16,343 bases of DNA from contig RXOD01005031.1 in assembly GCA_005223375.1 (NCBI GenBank), positions 1 to 16,343 of the forward strand. The letters run 5' to 3'. Position 1 is the first letter of the stretch. Each line of letters starts with the position of its first letter. Below are positions 1 through 8,051 of the stretch, piece after piece. Made by a program: the position numbers and the translations under genes. The notes beneath the pieces were generated by a model. That model was not told where the DNA came from. It did not search any database and worked only from the letters and a program-made list of their open reading frames with translations. Origin of the DNA: Amoebophrya sp. AT5.2 (taxonomy: Eukaryota; Sar; Dinophyceae; Syndiniales; Amoebophryaceae).

Positions 1-1
1 G

Positions 2-355
2 GGGAACAACCCCCTACGGATCATTCATCCGGGAGACCCCGGAGGGGCTCCAGAAAAGCCGGAAGTAGCGCCAGCGGCATACGTGCGGGCAGTACTGGTG
101 CCAGGAGTCCTGGCGGAGGACGCACTGGTGTCCGCCGCGAAAGATGCAGACCATGGCGCCCGAGGGGAAACAGGACCTCCTGCGGAGGATGAGAAATGGT
201 ATCGCACCTTGGAGGACCTGTTCGCGGTCAAAACAGACGGCTTCGATGAACGGGTCGCGGCAATCAAGGGCAACGACAACCTCACAAAGAAGTTGCAGAC
301 CAGTCGCGCAGAGCGGGTCAAATTCCTGCAGGAAAGAAGAAAGGGAAAACAAGGG
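2..355 (+). CDS. Gene A, upstream exon (partial, enters from left edge)
   Basis: This is an open frame from the first bases of the window with no stop until 503-505. The translation is protein-like up to about 355, with a charged helical stretch (EKWYRTLEDLFAVKTDGFDE, then KKLQTSRAERVKFLQERRKG), and is preceded by a Pro/Ala/Gly-rich stretch. After about 356 the codons become strongly A/T-ending and the peptide becomes Asn/Lys/His-rich, so I end the exon at the GT at 356-357 (GGG|GTACCA). The frame then fits in phase 0 with the exons downstream. No ATG start is visible here. A GTG at 83 begins a formal ORF, but the frame is open upstream of it, so the gene most likely starts outside the window. 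I do not recognise a family. The exon end is approximate, because the donor match is weak. Confidence 0.5.
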
Positions 356-523
356 GTACCACAAGAAGCTAACAATAAACATAAACATGATAATAAAGCT
401 CGAGGGTCATATTTAAGTAAGGCTTTAGAAAAAGTTAAATTTCCGGCTTTCCGCTTTCGTAATTATACGTTTGCATTTCAACAAAGGATTTGGAATCAAA
501 CATGATATCTTGCGTTTACGAAG
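356..523 (+). other. Probable intron 1 of gene A (boundaries tentative)
   Basis: An AT-richer block lies between two coding-like stretches of the same frame. Proposed donor is GT at 356 and acceptor ACGAAG ending at 523, giving 168 nt in phase 0. In-frame TGA at 503-505 must be removed if the upstream exon joins the downstream one. Two AATAAA hexamers lie inside (374-379, 392-397); I take them as chance in AT-rich sequence. Another donor-like site is AA|GTAAGG at 417. It would pair in phase 1 with the AG ending at 530. A single larger intron 356-653, also phase 0, is an equally legal reading. Confidence 0.4.
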
Positions 524-550
524 TTTGAAGATGGCACTGGAGAGATAGAG
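524..550 (+). CDS. Possible 27-nt micro-exon of gene A
   Basis: Nine codons reading FEDGTGEIE sit just before a strong donor, GAG|GTGAGC at 550/551. Joined in phase 0 to the acceptor at 653/654 they continue as EIE-VDDASKLPRPD, which reads as one smooth acidic protein segment. Read through without splicing, this frame reaches TAG at 566. The stretch is too short to judge by codon use alone and could instead be part of a single longer intron. Confidence 0.4.
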
Positions 551-653
551 GTGAGCACTAGACTGTAGTCCAGCACTGAATTTGTATGAACTCGTACACG
601 CGGTATCCTAAGAAAAATGCAAAGGAAATTGAAATTCTCTACCCCATCCTCAG
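551..653 (+). other. Probable GT...AG intron 2 of gene A (103 nt)
   Basis: The 5' boundary is GAG|GTGAGC and the 3' boundary is a pyrimidine-rich run ending CCATCCTCAG|GTC, both close to the eukaryotic consensus. The main-exon frame stays protein-like upstream of its first ATG (753) as far as 654, and is then blocked by TGA at 630-632. That is what an exon starting at 654 predicts. Removing 551-653 keeps phase 0. Confidence 0.6.
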
Positions 654-3600
654 GTCGACGACGCCAGCAAGCTGCCTCGGCCCGATGCGGTCACCGCGCA
701 GCAGTGCGCCACTGCGTTTACCAAGGCCGGTAACTGGTCCCAGTTCCGCAAGATGGGTGCTTGGCGCACCGTCTTGTCCCGCGGTGATTCGGGGAATTGC
801 AATCCCGAGAAGGGCGGCTTTCCCAAGCGACCGGCGCTCCTCGAGCCGACGCACCTGTATTCACCGGAGAAGACCGACTTCGTGCAGCCGCCGCTGCGGC
901 TTGAGATGCTACTCCTAAAGCACCTGCAGGTGGCGAAGGACGCACAGCAACCGGCGCACGAAAGGACCGACTTCGATGACTTTGTTAAGGGCGCGGGCGT
1001 CGCGGGACTACGGCTGCGGACAAACGATCTGCACACCTACAAGGACCCGGCCTTGTGGACGCAGAAGAACCGGCAGAGCCCCTCGAGTTCGCTGCACCTG
1101 TGCGAACGGGCGGAGTGGGAAACGCGGAACCACGTGCAGCACTTTTTTCAGGCGCCGGACAAGGCAGAGAAGAGAGAAAACGCCGAAATCTTGAAGCAGG
1201 ACTACAATGATTACTGGCAGCAGACGCTGTCGGATGCGTTCACGGAGCTCATCCTCACCGAGTGGCAAAAAGCGCACGAAACGCAGAAACCGAAGGAAAA
1301 CCCGGATGCTAGCGGGGTCGTGCAGCAAGCGGGGCGGGAGGACATCAAGGGGAACAAGGGCTCTTGTGCCGGGGCAGGTATTTGTGGTCTTGGCGGTTGC
1401 CCGACCTCGGAGGACAAGAACTCCAGCTCGAGTTGTGAGGGCGACGAGGACGACGGCGAAAAGGCCGACCGCCAGAAGGACGTCATTCAGGTGACGCGCA
1501 CGATTCTCATCCCGTACCTTCTCCCGCTGGACCGCGACCGCGACGACGAATTCGCGCGCCTGTCAAAGGCACTGTGGAGCCTGCTTTCCGTGGACCTGCA
1601 CGTGTACGCGAAAACGTTGGAAGCCAGCAAGCAAAACCTCGAGATCGAAGCGTCGCTCTCCGCCTCGGTGCGTCTGCACTTTTCCGGAAAAGGAAAGCAG
1701 GGCGGTGGCGGTGCGGCTTTTGCACAGGCCGAACAGCAGGGTCTCGTGGACACCCAGCACGGGATCGCGGAGCTTCTTCGCGCGAGACTGGAGGAGTTTC
1801 TGCGGAAGCAGACACTGAATTGGGTGGAGAAACGCACGGTGTCAGAGGAGAGGAGAATTACAAATCCGGACGAACCGGACGAGACGAAGCAAGAATTGTC
1901 TGGATGGGAAATACCCGGCTTACCACTGAACAAGAAAAGGATTTCAGGTGAGCACCCGGAAGGTAGCTGGCCCGAAGAAGCGCGAACGGAGGCGAGAAGG
2001 GGAGTGATGTACAAAACACTCACGTTCAGTCGGGCGGAGGTCGCGCCCCACTTGGTACTGGGAAAGGACAACTACAGCGCGAGGGTGACGCATATTGCCG
2101 ACGGGGAGGACGATTTTCGTGACGAAGCGTACTACACGAAAGTGAAGGTCTTCTTGCGCGACCCGGCGGTGAATTCGAATTTCCGCGTGCACTCGGCGAC
2201 GGGGTTTCCGCTAGCGCCTGCCGCAGACAACTCTGCTGTCGTTGTGCTGGCGACGGCGAAGGAGGTCTTGCGCGAGGCGAACTCAGTCCTGCTCGCGGAG
2301 CGCAGGAAGCAGATCGCAGTCAAGGAAAAAAGCATCGCTGGTTTGTTCGACGAGGAGGAGGAAGAGATCGACGCAATGGGCGACTTGGAGGATCAAGACG
2401 CGATCGGCACGGGCGGGAATGTCAACGAGAAGTTGGAGGAGAAACGCAAGGAGGAAATGAGCAAAAACGCGCTCGACCGCATCGCGATGGCGTGGCGAGA
2501 CGGCAAAGGCATGCTCCCGAACGACCGCGGGCTCGAATTCCAGAATGCTCCACCAATGCCAGCTGCACAAACCTGTCTCACTGACACCTGCCCATCTCAG
2601 ACTGCTCCAATGCCAGCACAAACCTGCACCACTGGCACCTGCCCACTTGTTCAGAGTGCGGCTGCAGCCCCAACGAGCGGCCGCAAAAAGAACACCGAGC
2701 CCAAAGCTATCTTCAGCAGCAGCGCCAGCAGCGACGGCGTCTCCGCCGAGGCCGCCCAAGAGATCGGATCGGCGCTGGAATCCGTTCTCGGCGACGGGGA
2801 CTGGCCGCGGCAAAAGGCGCGCGAGCTAATCATGAACTGCTTAAACGACGTTCTTGACAGGCACGACTTCAAACGGTTCGAGCTGTTGAAGGAACTGGAG
2901 GACGTTTTTGCGCAGGATATGAAGGACGTGGAGCTCGACCTCTTGGAGACCGACGAAAAATTTCGAGTGATGTACGATCGGGCACAGAAAAAGGGCAGCG
3001 AACTTGCTATGGAAGCCATCGACAAAGTCATGAACCGCCTGTACCCGCCGGAACATCTTCAAGGACAGGCGCAGCTCGCGCCACCAGCTCCAGGTGCTGG
3101 GTCGTTTGATGGAGACGAGGATGATCCGCATGCCACAAAGGCTCAGTTTCCGGATGTCGGCTTTGACGCCAACCAACAGACCGTCGCTCGCACCGATTCC
3201 GAATTGCTGTCTCTGGTATCGGCAAATTCAGTCGACCTCCAAAACGAGGCTGAGGGGCCCAACATGGATTTGAATCAGCACTTGCTCCAGCTCGAGAGGC
3301 ACCGGCTCGCCCTGATTCTGCTGGCCGGGCGCGCGCGGTTGGGCGGCGCGAGTCTCGGCACATTCTACAACGCGATGCAGGTACGGTTCGCGGTCTACGG
3401 GGTTTCGCTGTACAGGTTTTACTGGCGGTACATCAAACCGTACATGGTTTTGCAGCACCGCGTGCTCCACGCGCTCAAACACGACAGCAAGCCCCGTGCG
3501 AAGGAGCTGCTCACCACGCTCGAGCCTTGGGGGCCCGCCGATTTCGAGATTGCGGCCCTTGCAATCAGCCGCAAGTTCGAAGCGGATTTGGGCGTCCCGT

Positions 3601-6600
3601 TGTCCGACAAAAAACCCGAGGATGACCCGTTGTCCGACAGCGGCTTGAAACGGGAGCAGCGCGAGGAGCAGAAGAAGCTGCGGGGGAGGTTTTGTTCGCT
3701 GATGCGGGTGGTGTTCGAGAAATTCGTGGCCTACGCCGGTTTTTTCCTCGAAACGATCGCCGAGTTCCCTGCGGTGTTCTACGTGCACACGTACCTTTTG
3801 ACCGGGCTGGGGCCCGGGGAGCGGCGCTCTCTAGCCGAGGACATCGGGCTGCGAGGCGGCGTGCCGTTCGAGGACGCAGATCGACTTTTTCTCGGCCGGT
3901 TGATATCCCGTGCGGCGCAGCTGTTCGACGAGATCCAGAACGACTTCAAGTTTATCGCGCTGGTTTTGAATCTGCCGTCCCGCTTCGGCCAGGGCCACGA
4001 GGCCTGCGCGATGAACGGCGCGTGGGAAGAGAAACGCACGTGGACACGGACGGCTCGTAAATATGACGCAGCAAGCGGCCACGGCGATGTCCCTGAGGAG
4101 AAGACGATCAACATCAACGAGAAGAAAGACGCGCTTCAGAAATTATGGAACGAAGTCGTCACCGGAAAAGACCTCGAAATGGAGAAGCACAAGGAGCTGG
4201 AAGCGACTCTCGAGGAGCTCCGCGCGTCGGCTGTCGTAGGAGGCATCAAGAAACGTATGAACCTCGCGCTCGCAACTATAACCGACGCGGAGAATGAGGA
4301 CGAAAAAGAAGTCCCCATGTTCGAGACTTTCGAGCACTGGATGGTGATTCTCGACACGAAGATTGGGCACTTTGACATGGCGTTCGAGTTCCTCGTGGAC
4401 AATTTGCACCCCCGACGCGCATTGACCATGGATGCCAAACCGTTCGACAGGGCGACGCTCGGCAACTATGGGTTTGGCTTTGGGTATGGGTCGGAGGACG
4501 AGAAAAAGTTGTTGGAAGAGCAGCAAGACGCGGCGTTGAAAGCCGTTGAGAGCCGTGTGTCCGCTGAGGACGACTTCTTCGAGGCTCCTGTGGCAATGCC
4601 GGTCGTGGGGGGCGATTTTGGCGACAACCTGGGGAGGACGATGCGGTTGTTTAAAGGAGCGGCGGCAGGGGCGACGGCCGTGACGGGGGTTGCATCGACG
4701 GCCTCTGGGGCTGGTGCTGGTGATAAATCAGCAACTTCATCTGCGCTGTCTCCCACTGTTGCAGCTGCAACCGTCACCCCCGAGCAGTATGCCATGCTGA
4801 AGCACGCCGGCTTCACCGACCTCGAGTCGGGCAAAATTACGCAGTTTCGTCCTGCGCAAGAATTGTTTACGAAACTCTTCATTGCGCCTCGCTTTACCGG
4901 CCGCGGTGCCGTCGTCGTCGACCAGTATGGGTTTCACGAGCACAATGACGAGGATTTCCCCGTGCGAATGCCGAAGCTGAACCCGCCGAAGACGCCGAAC
5001 AGAAAATTCGCGGCCCCAAAATCGATCATGCCGACTACGAGGCAGCAGACCATGATCGCCGAAGTGGAGTGGAAAGGGCTGTCCCCGCCTGAGACAAGTG
5101 CCGCGAACATTCACCTGCCAGCGTCTGAGAGACGCCAGATGCTGGATTTGGATCAGTTTTTTCTTTTTGCAGACAGCAAGTCCGAAATCGACGTGCAGGC
5201 GTCAGCAGTTTTAGAGCCCGGTCCACAAACCATTGTGGGCGTGCACGCTGCTGTTGGCTACGGGGGAGAGTCATGCGAGGTCGCACGCCTCCTGGACGCG
5301 TTTGACCAAACGCGAGTTGTACTAGCGCCGCTGCCGGCGGAGGCGGTGGACGTGGTCGTGGTCGTGGAGCAGAATGCACAAGCCGCAGAAGATAAGTATT
5401 ACCAGCTTTTCATGTGCGACAAGGCTGCGGTTTTCGCCCTCCCCCATCGCCGCATCCAGGAGTATCATCGTTGCACCACGACTCCACAGCACGGCAAGAG
5501 CGAGCGAAGAACTATGTTAGAGGCGCGGGCGGATTGCGTGCCGGTGTTCGTGGATGTGGCCGACTGTATCAGGGAAGCAGAATCAATTCAGAGTTGCATG
5601 CGGTACTCGGGAACGATGGCGTATTGGTACAACGCGAGTTTGGATCTCGGGGAAAAACAGATGAAGAAGAAGAAGAAGGGCAAAGACGGCCGCCCGGTGA
5701 CCACGATGAAGTTCCGAGTGCCCGCGCCGCCTCTCGAAATGACGCCGTGGTTGCGGTTGGGCACGCTGCAGGGGATTGTGGCGAATTTTCCGAACAAGCC
5801 GTACTTCAACACGCTGCGAACAAAGCTGTTTCGGGACGCGAAGCACGTCAAGGTCAACCGCCCGGACGAGGATACGCATATTCTGCCGCCGCCTGAAGAT
5901 ACCCGGAATGGGGGGGACCACCATGGCCACGGGCACCCGCAGCCGCACGCAGAACTTCCGCCGGCGAGGCCCATCAAGATCGAAGAGGTGTATCCGCAGA
6001 CGCGAGACCTAGTCCCCGCCCATGCTTTGAACATTGTACAGAGCGTCCGCGCCACCCACGCTCGAACAGAAACCGCACACCACAATCAGTTATTCAAGCA
6101 CGTCGACTTCCAGCGGAACAGGCTTTACTACCGCGCGGCGGAGAAGTCCTGGCGGCCTCTGATCGAGAAATTCAGGCGAGAAGCCTTATCGGCGTCGAGC
6201 AAGAACCGGTTGCCGCGACTGCGGCAAGTTCTTCCGGAACTAGCGGTCGAGGTTTTTCGAGAGGAAGGTGTGTACACAGACGAAGTCGAAGACATACAGA
6301 AAAAATTTCATTGCGCGCTGCGTGCGAGGTTCATTCCCAGATCCGATATCGAGCTGCTGTCGCCGAGCTGGCAAACTGCGAGGGACGCAGCGTTCCAGAA
6401 CAGCGCCGAGGTAGGCAGAATTCCGGGCCACATCGAGTGGATGGTTATGCTGGAAGAGGATGCGGATTCGCGTTGCGAGCGCTCGGGGAACCTAGAGCGA
6501 GTGTTTACAGGGATCATGCAGCGATGCGACGGCTGGGAGTTGATTCCTGTGCCGGATCCGGAGGTGGTTGAGCGGGAACTGGAGCATGGCAAGGGCCACG

Positions 6601-7586
6601 AGTTTGCAGAAAAGTTGTTCTTGGAGGCGAAACGTCCGAACACGCAAGACAGAGCTCTACGCAATGAGGCCGAGATGGGGCTGGAAAAATTGACGATGCA
6701 GCCCGCGTCTTGGATCGCGGCGAGAGTCAAGGACTACAAACAAGAATTTCTCACCAGAATGGGGAAGGCGAGCCGAAAGCAAGAAACCGAAAATCACCCC
6801 CACCCCGATACGTACATGGCAGATATTCCTCGGGCCTTCCGCAGAACGGCCAGCGAACCCCAGGTCCAGCCAGTGTTGCGCCCAGGGAAACCCCAAGCGT
6901 CCGAGAAGGAGGAACTACACACAACAAAGGTCAAACAAGCAAGACGTCGTTGGCTGTTTACGAAGAGCTTCAACGAGCGCTACCGGCACGAATTCGAGGA
7001 GGCCACCTTTCAATCATTAACCCCGCCAGAGCTGGAGGTACCTGGCGACTACATTCCATCGACTCAACTGGATTCTGGCGACTTCAGTAACCTCCCACGC
7101 ACTTCCATCGACGAGCCGGAGCACGACGAGGAGCTCATCCAGCTGCAGCTGAAATCTTTGCTGGCCAAAGAGGAGCATTTAATCCATAACGAGCTTCTCC
7201 ACTATGGTTTCGGGGAAGGGGGGTGCGGACACGCAGTTTTGGCCCGCCGTTTCCCCGCAAAAATCGAGGAGTTCTACGACCGGGCTTTCAGAACTTTGGA
7301 GCAGGTCTCAAAGCGCGTGGCGACGGCGTTGGCGCGGGCGGCCTTAAACTTTGGGCACGGACAGGACCGGCAGATCCTGGACCGTCCGTTTCAGCCGGAA
7401 CCGGCGTGGGGCCCCGGGGCGGCTATGTACCACGTGGGTCCGTTGAAGGACTTGCACGACGGCGCAGACGCTGAGATGGGCGGCGGCGATCTGTTGCTAG
7501 TGCCCACGCTCAAAGAGCAGAAGGAGGGAAAGACCGCGTGGGCGGTATGGAAGGACCAGCTAATAGTGCTAAGTCAGGATCAATAA
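654..7586 (+). CDS. Gene A, giant main exon: unrecognised protein of more than 2,300 residues
   Basis: One uninterrupted frame of 2,310 codons ends at TAA 7584-7586. The first ATG is at 753, but protein-like sequence (KLPRPDAVTAQQC, then FTKAGNWSQF) runs from 654, so 753 is probably not the start. Numbering from Met753 as 1, visible features are: a small Cys cluster (C205, C211, C216) before a Ser/acidic stretch; an acidic run at about 533-545; two tandem Thr/Cys/Pro-rich units at 599-635; a charged helical region at about 686-769; an Ala/Gly/Thr/Ser linker at about 1299-1350; a Lys run at 1638-1642; and a His-rich HHGHGH at 1723-1728. I see no Walker A, helicase, kinase or membrane-spanning motif and no signal peptide. 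The blend of hydrophobic helical blocks and charged linkers suggests a soluble multidomain protein. It may be a separate gene or the front part of the same gene as gene B. I do not recognise a function. Confidence 0.85.
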   Translation, partial: VDDASKLPRPDAVTAQQCATAFTKAGNWSQFRKMGAWRTVLSRGDSGNCNPEKGGFPKRPALLEPTHLYSPEKTDFVQPPLRLEMLLLKHLQVAKDAQQPAHERTDFDDFVKGAGVAGLRLRTNDLHTYKDPALWTQKNRQSPSSSLHLCERAEWETRNHVQHFFQAPDKAEKRENAEILKQDYNDYWQQTLSDAFTELILTEWQKAHETQKPKENPDASGVVQQAGREDIKGNKGSCAGAGICGLGGCPTSEDKNSSSSCEGDEDDGEKADRQKDVIQVTRTILIPYLLPLDRDRDDEFARLSKALWSLLSVDLHVYAKTLEASKQNLEIEASLSASVRLHFSGKGKQGGGGAAFAQAEQQGLVDTQHGIAELLRARLEEFLRKQTLNWVEKRTVSEERRITNPDEPDETKQELSGWEIPGLPLNKKRISGEHPEGSWPEEARTEARRGVMYKTLTFSRAEVAPHLVLGKDNYSARVTHIADGEDDFRDEAYYTKVKVFLRDPAVNSNFRVHSATGFPLAPAADNSAVVVLATAKEVLREANSVLLAERRKQIAVKEKSIAGLFDEEEEEIDAMGDLEDQDAIGTGGNVNEKLEEKRKEEMSKNALDRIAMAWRDGKGMLPNDRGLEFQNAPPMPAAQTCLTDTCPSQTAPMPAQTCTTGTCPLVQSAAAAPTSGRKKNTEPKAIFSSSASSDGVSAEAAQEIGSALESVLGDGDWPRQKARELIMNCLNDVLDRHDFKRFELLKELEDVFAQDMKDVELDLLETDEKFRVMYDRAQKKGSELAMEAIDKVMNRLYPPEHLQGQAQLAPPAPGAGSFDGDEDDPHATKAQFPDVGFDANQQTVARTDSELLSLVSANSVDLQNEAEGPNMDLNQHLLQLERHRLALILLAGRARLGGASLGTFYNAMQVRFAVYGVSLYRFYWRYIKPYMVLQHRVLHALKHDSKPRAKELLTTLEPWGPADFEIAALAISRKFEADLGVPLSDKKPEDDPLSDSGLKREQREEQKKLRGRFCSLMRVVFEKFVAYAGFFLETIAEFPAVFYVHTYLLTGLGPGERRSLAEDIGLRGGVPFEDADRLFLGRLISRAAQLFDEIQNDFKFIALVLNLPSRFGQGHEACAMNGAWEEKRTWTRTARKYDAASGHGDVPEEKTININEKKDALQKLWNEVVTGKDLEMEKHKELEATLEELRASAVVGGIKKRMNLALATITDAENEDEKEVPMFETFEHWMVILDTKIGHFDMAFEFLVDNLHPRRALTMDAKPFDRATLGNYGFGFGYGSEDEKKLLEEQQDAALKAVESRVSAEDDFFEAPVAMPVVGGDFGDNLGRTMRLFKGAAAGATAVTGVASTASGAGAGDKSATSSALSPTVAAATVTPEQYAMLKHAGFTDLESGKITQFRPAQELFTKLFIAPRFTGRGAVVVDQYGFHEHNDEDFPVRMPKLNPPKTPNRKFAAPKSIMPTTRQQTMIAEVEWKGLSPPETSAANIHLPASERRQMLDLDQFFLFADSKSEIDVQASAVLEPGPQTIVGVHAAVGYGGESCEVARLLDAFDQTRVVLAPLPAEAVDVVVVVEQNAQAAEDKYYQLFMCDKAAVFALPHRRIQEYHRCTTTPQHGKSERRTMLEARADCVPVFVDVADCIREAESIQSCMRYSGTMAYWYNASLDLGEKQMKKKKKGKDGRPVTTMKFRVPAPPLEMTPWLRLGTLQGIVANFPNKPYFNTLRTKLFRDAKHVKVNRPDEDTHILPPPEDTRNGGDHHGHGHPQPHAELPPARPIKIEEVYPQTRDLVPAHALNIVQSVRATHARTETAHHNQLFKHVDFQRNRLYYRAAEKSWRPLIEKFRREALSASSKNRLPRLRQVLPELAVEVFREEGVYTDEVEDIQKKFHCALRARFIPRSDIELLSPSWQTARDAAFQNSAEVGRIPGHIEWMVMLEEDADSRCERSGNLERVFTGIMQRCDGWELIPVPDPEVVERELEHGKGHEFAEKLFLEAKRPNTQDRALRNEAEMGLEKLTMQPASWIAARVKDYKQEFLTRMGKASRKQETENHPHPDTYMADIPRAFRRTASEPQVQPVLRPGKPQASEKEELHTTKVKQARRRWLFTKSFNERYRHEFEEATFQSLTPPELEVPGDYIPSTQLDSGDFSNLPRTSIDEPEHDEELIQLQLKSLLAKEEHLIHNELLHYGFGEGGCGHAVLARRFPAKIEEFYDRAFRTLEQVSKRVATALARAALNFGHGQDRQILDRPFQPEPAWGPGAAMYHVGPLKDLHDGADAEMGGGDLLLVPTLKEQKEGKTAWAVWKDQLIVLSQDQ
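2547..2657 (+). repeat. Two imperfect tandem Thr/Cys/Pro-rich units inside gene A
   Basis: Two adjacent units, 2547-2603 (19 codons) and 2604-2657 (18 codons), share the pattern AP-MPA-AQTC-T-TCP. At DNA level both contain AATGCCAG, CACAAACCTG and CACCTGCCCA in the same order, and the first carries two extra codons. They encode four cysteines in two C-x4-C pairs. The flanks are disordered-looking, so this may be a small metal- or disulfide-bearing spacer or a neutral minisatellite-like expansion. Confidence 0.75.
3596..3639 (+). repeat. Short 30-bp direct repeat inside gene A
   Basis: CCCGTTGTCCGACA occurs exactly at 3596-3609 and 3626-3639, a 30-bp period in frame with the gene. It encodes two PLSD units in a charged linker (PLSDKKPEDDPLSDSGLK). 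It looks like a small local duplication in a tolerant loop; no function is implied. Confidence 0.7.
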
Positions 7587-7587
7587 A
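7582..7587 (+). promoter_or_regulatory. AATAAA hexamer overlapping the gene A stop
   Basis: The stop codon TAA (7584-7586) lies within the canonical hexamer AATAAA. If used for polyadenylation, the 3' UTR would be very short and would include the hairpin just downstream. Not all protists use AATAAA, so this is only a candidate. Confidence 0.3.
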
Positions 7588-8051
7588 GAATAGACGTGCT
7601 TTCGTCTTAGACGAAAGTGATACATATGAGTTTAACTCAAAGGTAGGAAGCGGTCTTCCTTAGGTAACGGGACCAGGCAAAGGCACGCGCTCTGACCGCG
7701 CGCGTGACGGGGTGGCCGGTATAGTCGATCAGCACGACGCAGTGGGACCTCGAAGTGGTTCCAAGGGCACGGGGTGCGCGTGTGTAGTCCCGATTCCGCA
7801 GACTTCAGGCCCACAAGCGACGCAAAAAGCCTGTGCGTGAAAGCGATTTCTTCTATTTCACGAAGAAAGTTTCATCGTCTCGGTGCTTTCTAGGGATTAC
7901 CGATTAGTTGCGTCAATTGGGGGGCTCCCCAAGTTCAGCCGGTAGGTACCTCTTCGGCATCAGCACTTAGCAACTTCTACTGGTCCTGCCATATACGAAG
8001 ACTCGGCCGTTTTTAAGTTTACATCCCGTTCCCGACGGCGAAGGCAAAACA
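7587..8051. other. Spacer between the two giant frames
   Basis: This 465-nt stretch has stops in the main frames and no convincing gene or tRNA. It holds several inverted repeats: 7599-7617 (8-bp perfect stem, 3-nt loop), 7628-7638 (GAGTTTAACTC), 7645-7660 (6-bp stem, 4-nt loop) and 7917-7932 (TTGGGG/CCCCAA, 4-nt loop). Candidate splice or trans-splice acceptors ahead of gene B are TTTCTAG at about 7893 and the pyrimidine-containing tract ending CACTTAG at 7970. From 7971 to 8051 the gene B frame is open. The stretch is therefore either a 3' UTR plus promoter plus 5' UTR, or mostly an intron if the two frames are one gene. I see no clear TATA box. Confidence 0.6.
7599..7617. other. Perfect 8-bp hairpin 13 bases after the gene A stop
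   Basis: CTTTCGTC, loop TTA, GACGAAAG. All eight pairs are Watson-Crick. It begins 13 bases beyond the stop codon, where it could act as an RNA 3'-end structure. No T-run follows, so it is not a bacterial-type intrinsic terminator. Confidence 0.5.

Noticed and set aside
83..505. A separate 140-residue gene starting at GTG 83
   Set aside because: The frame is open to the left edge, and the part after about 355 has AT-rich, non-coding-like codons. It fits better as an exon followed by an intron.
753..755. ATG 753 as the true start of gene A
   Set aside because: Protein-like sequence continues upstream to the acceptor at 653/654, so this Met is most likely internal.
1948..2029. Possible intron with donor CAG|GTGAGC in gene A
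   Set aside because: The best acceptor gives 82 nt and would shift the downstream frame, which is clearly coding as it stands.
7640..7960. A tRNA or other known small RNA in the spacer
   Set aside because: A GGTTCCAAG string near 7,757 recalls a T-loop, but no cloverleaf arms can be placed around it.
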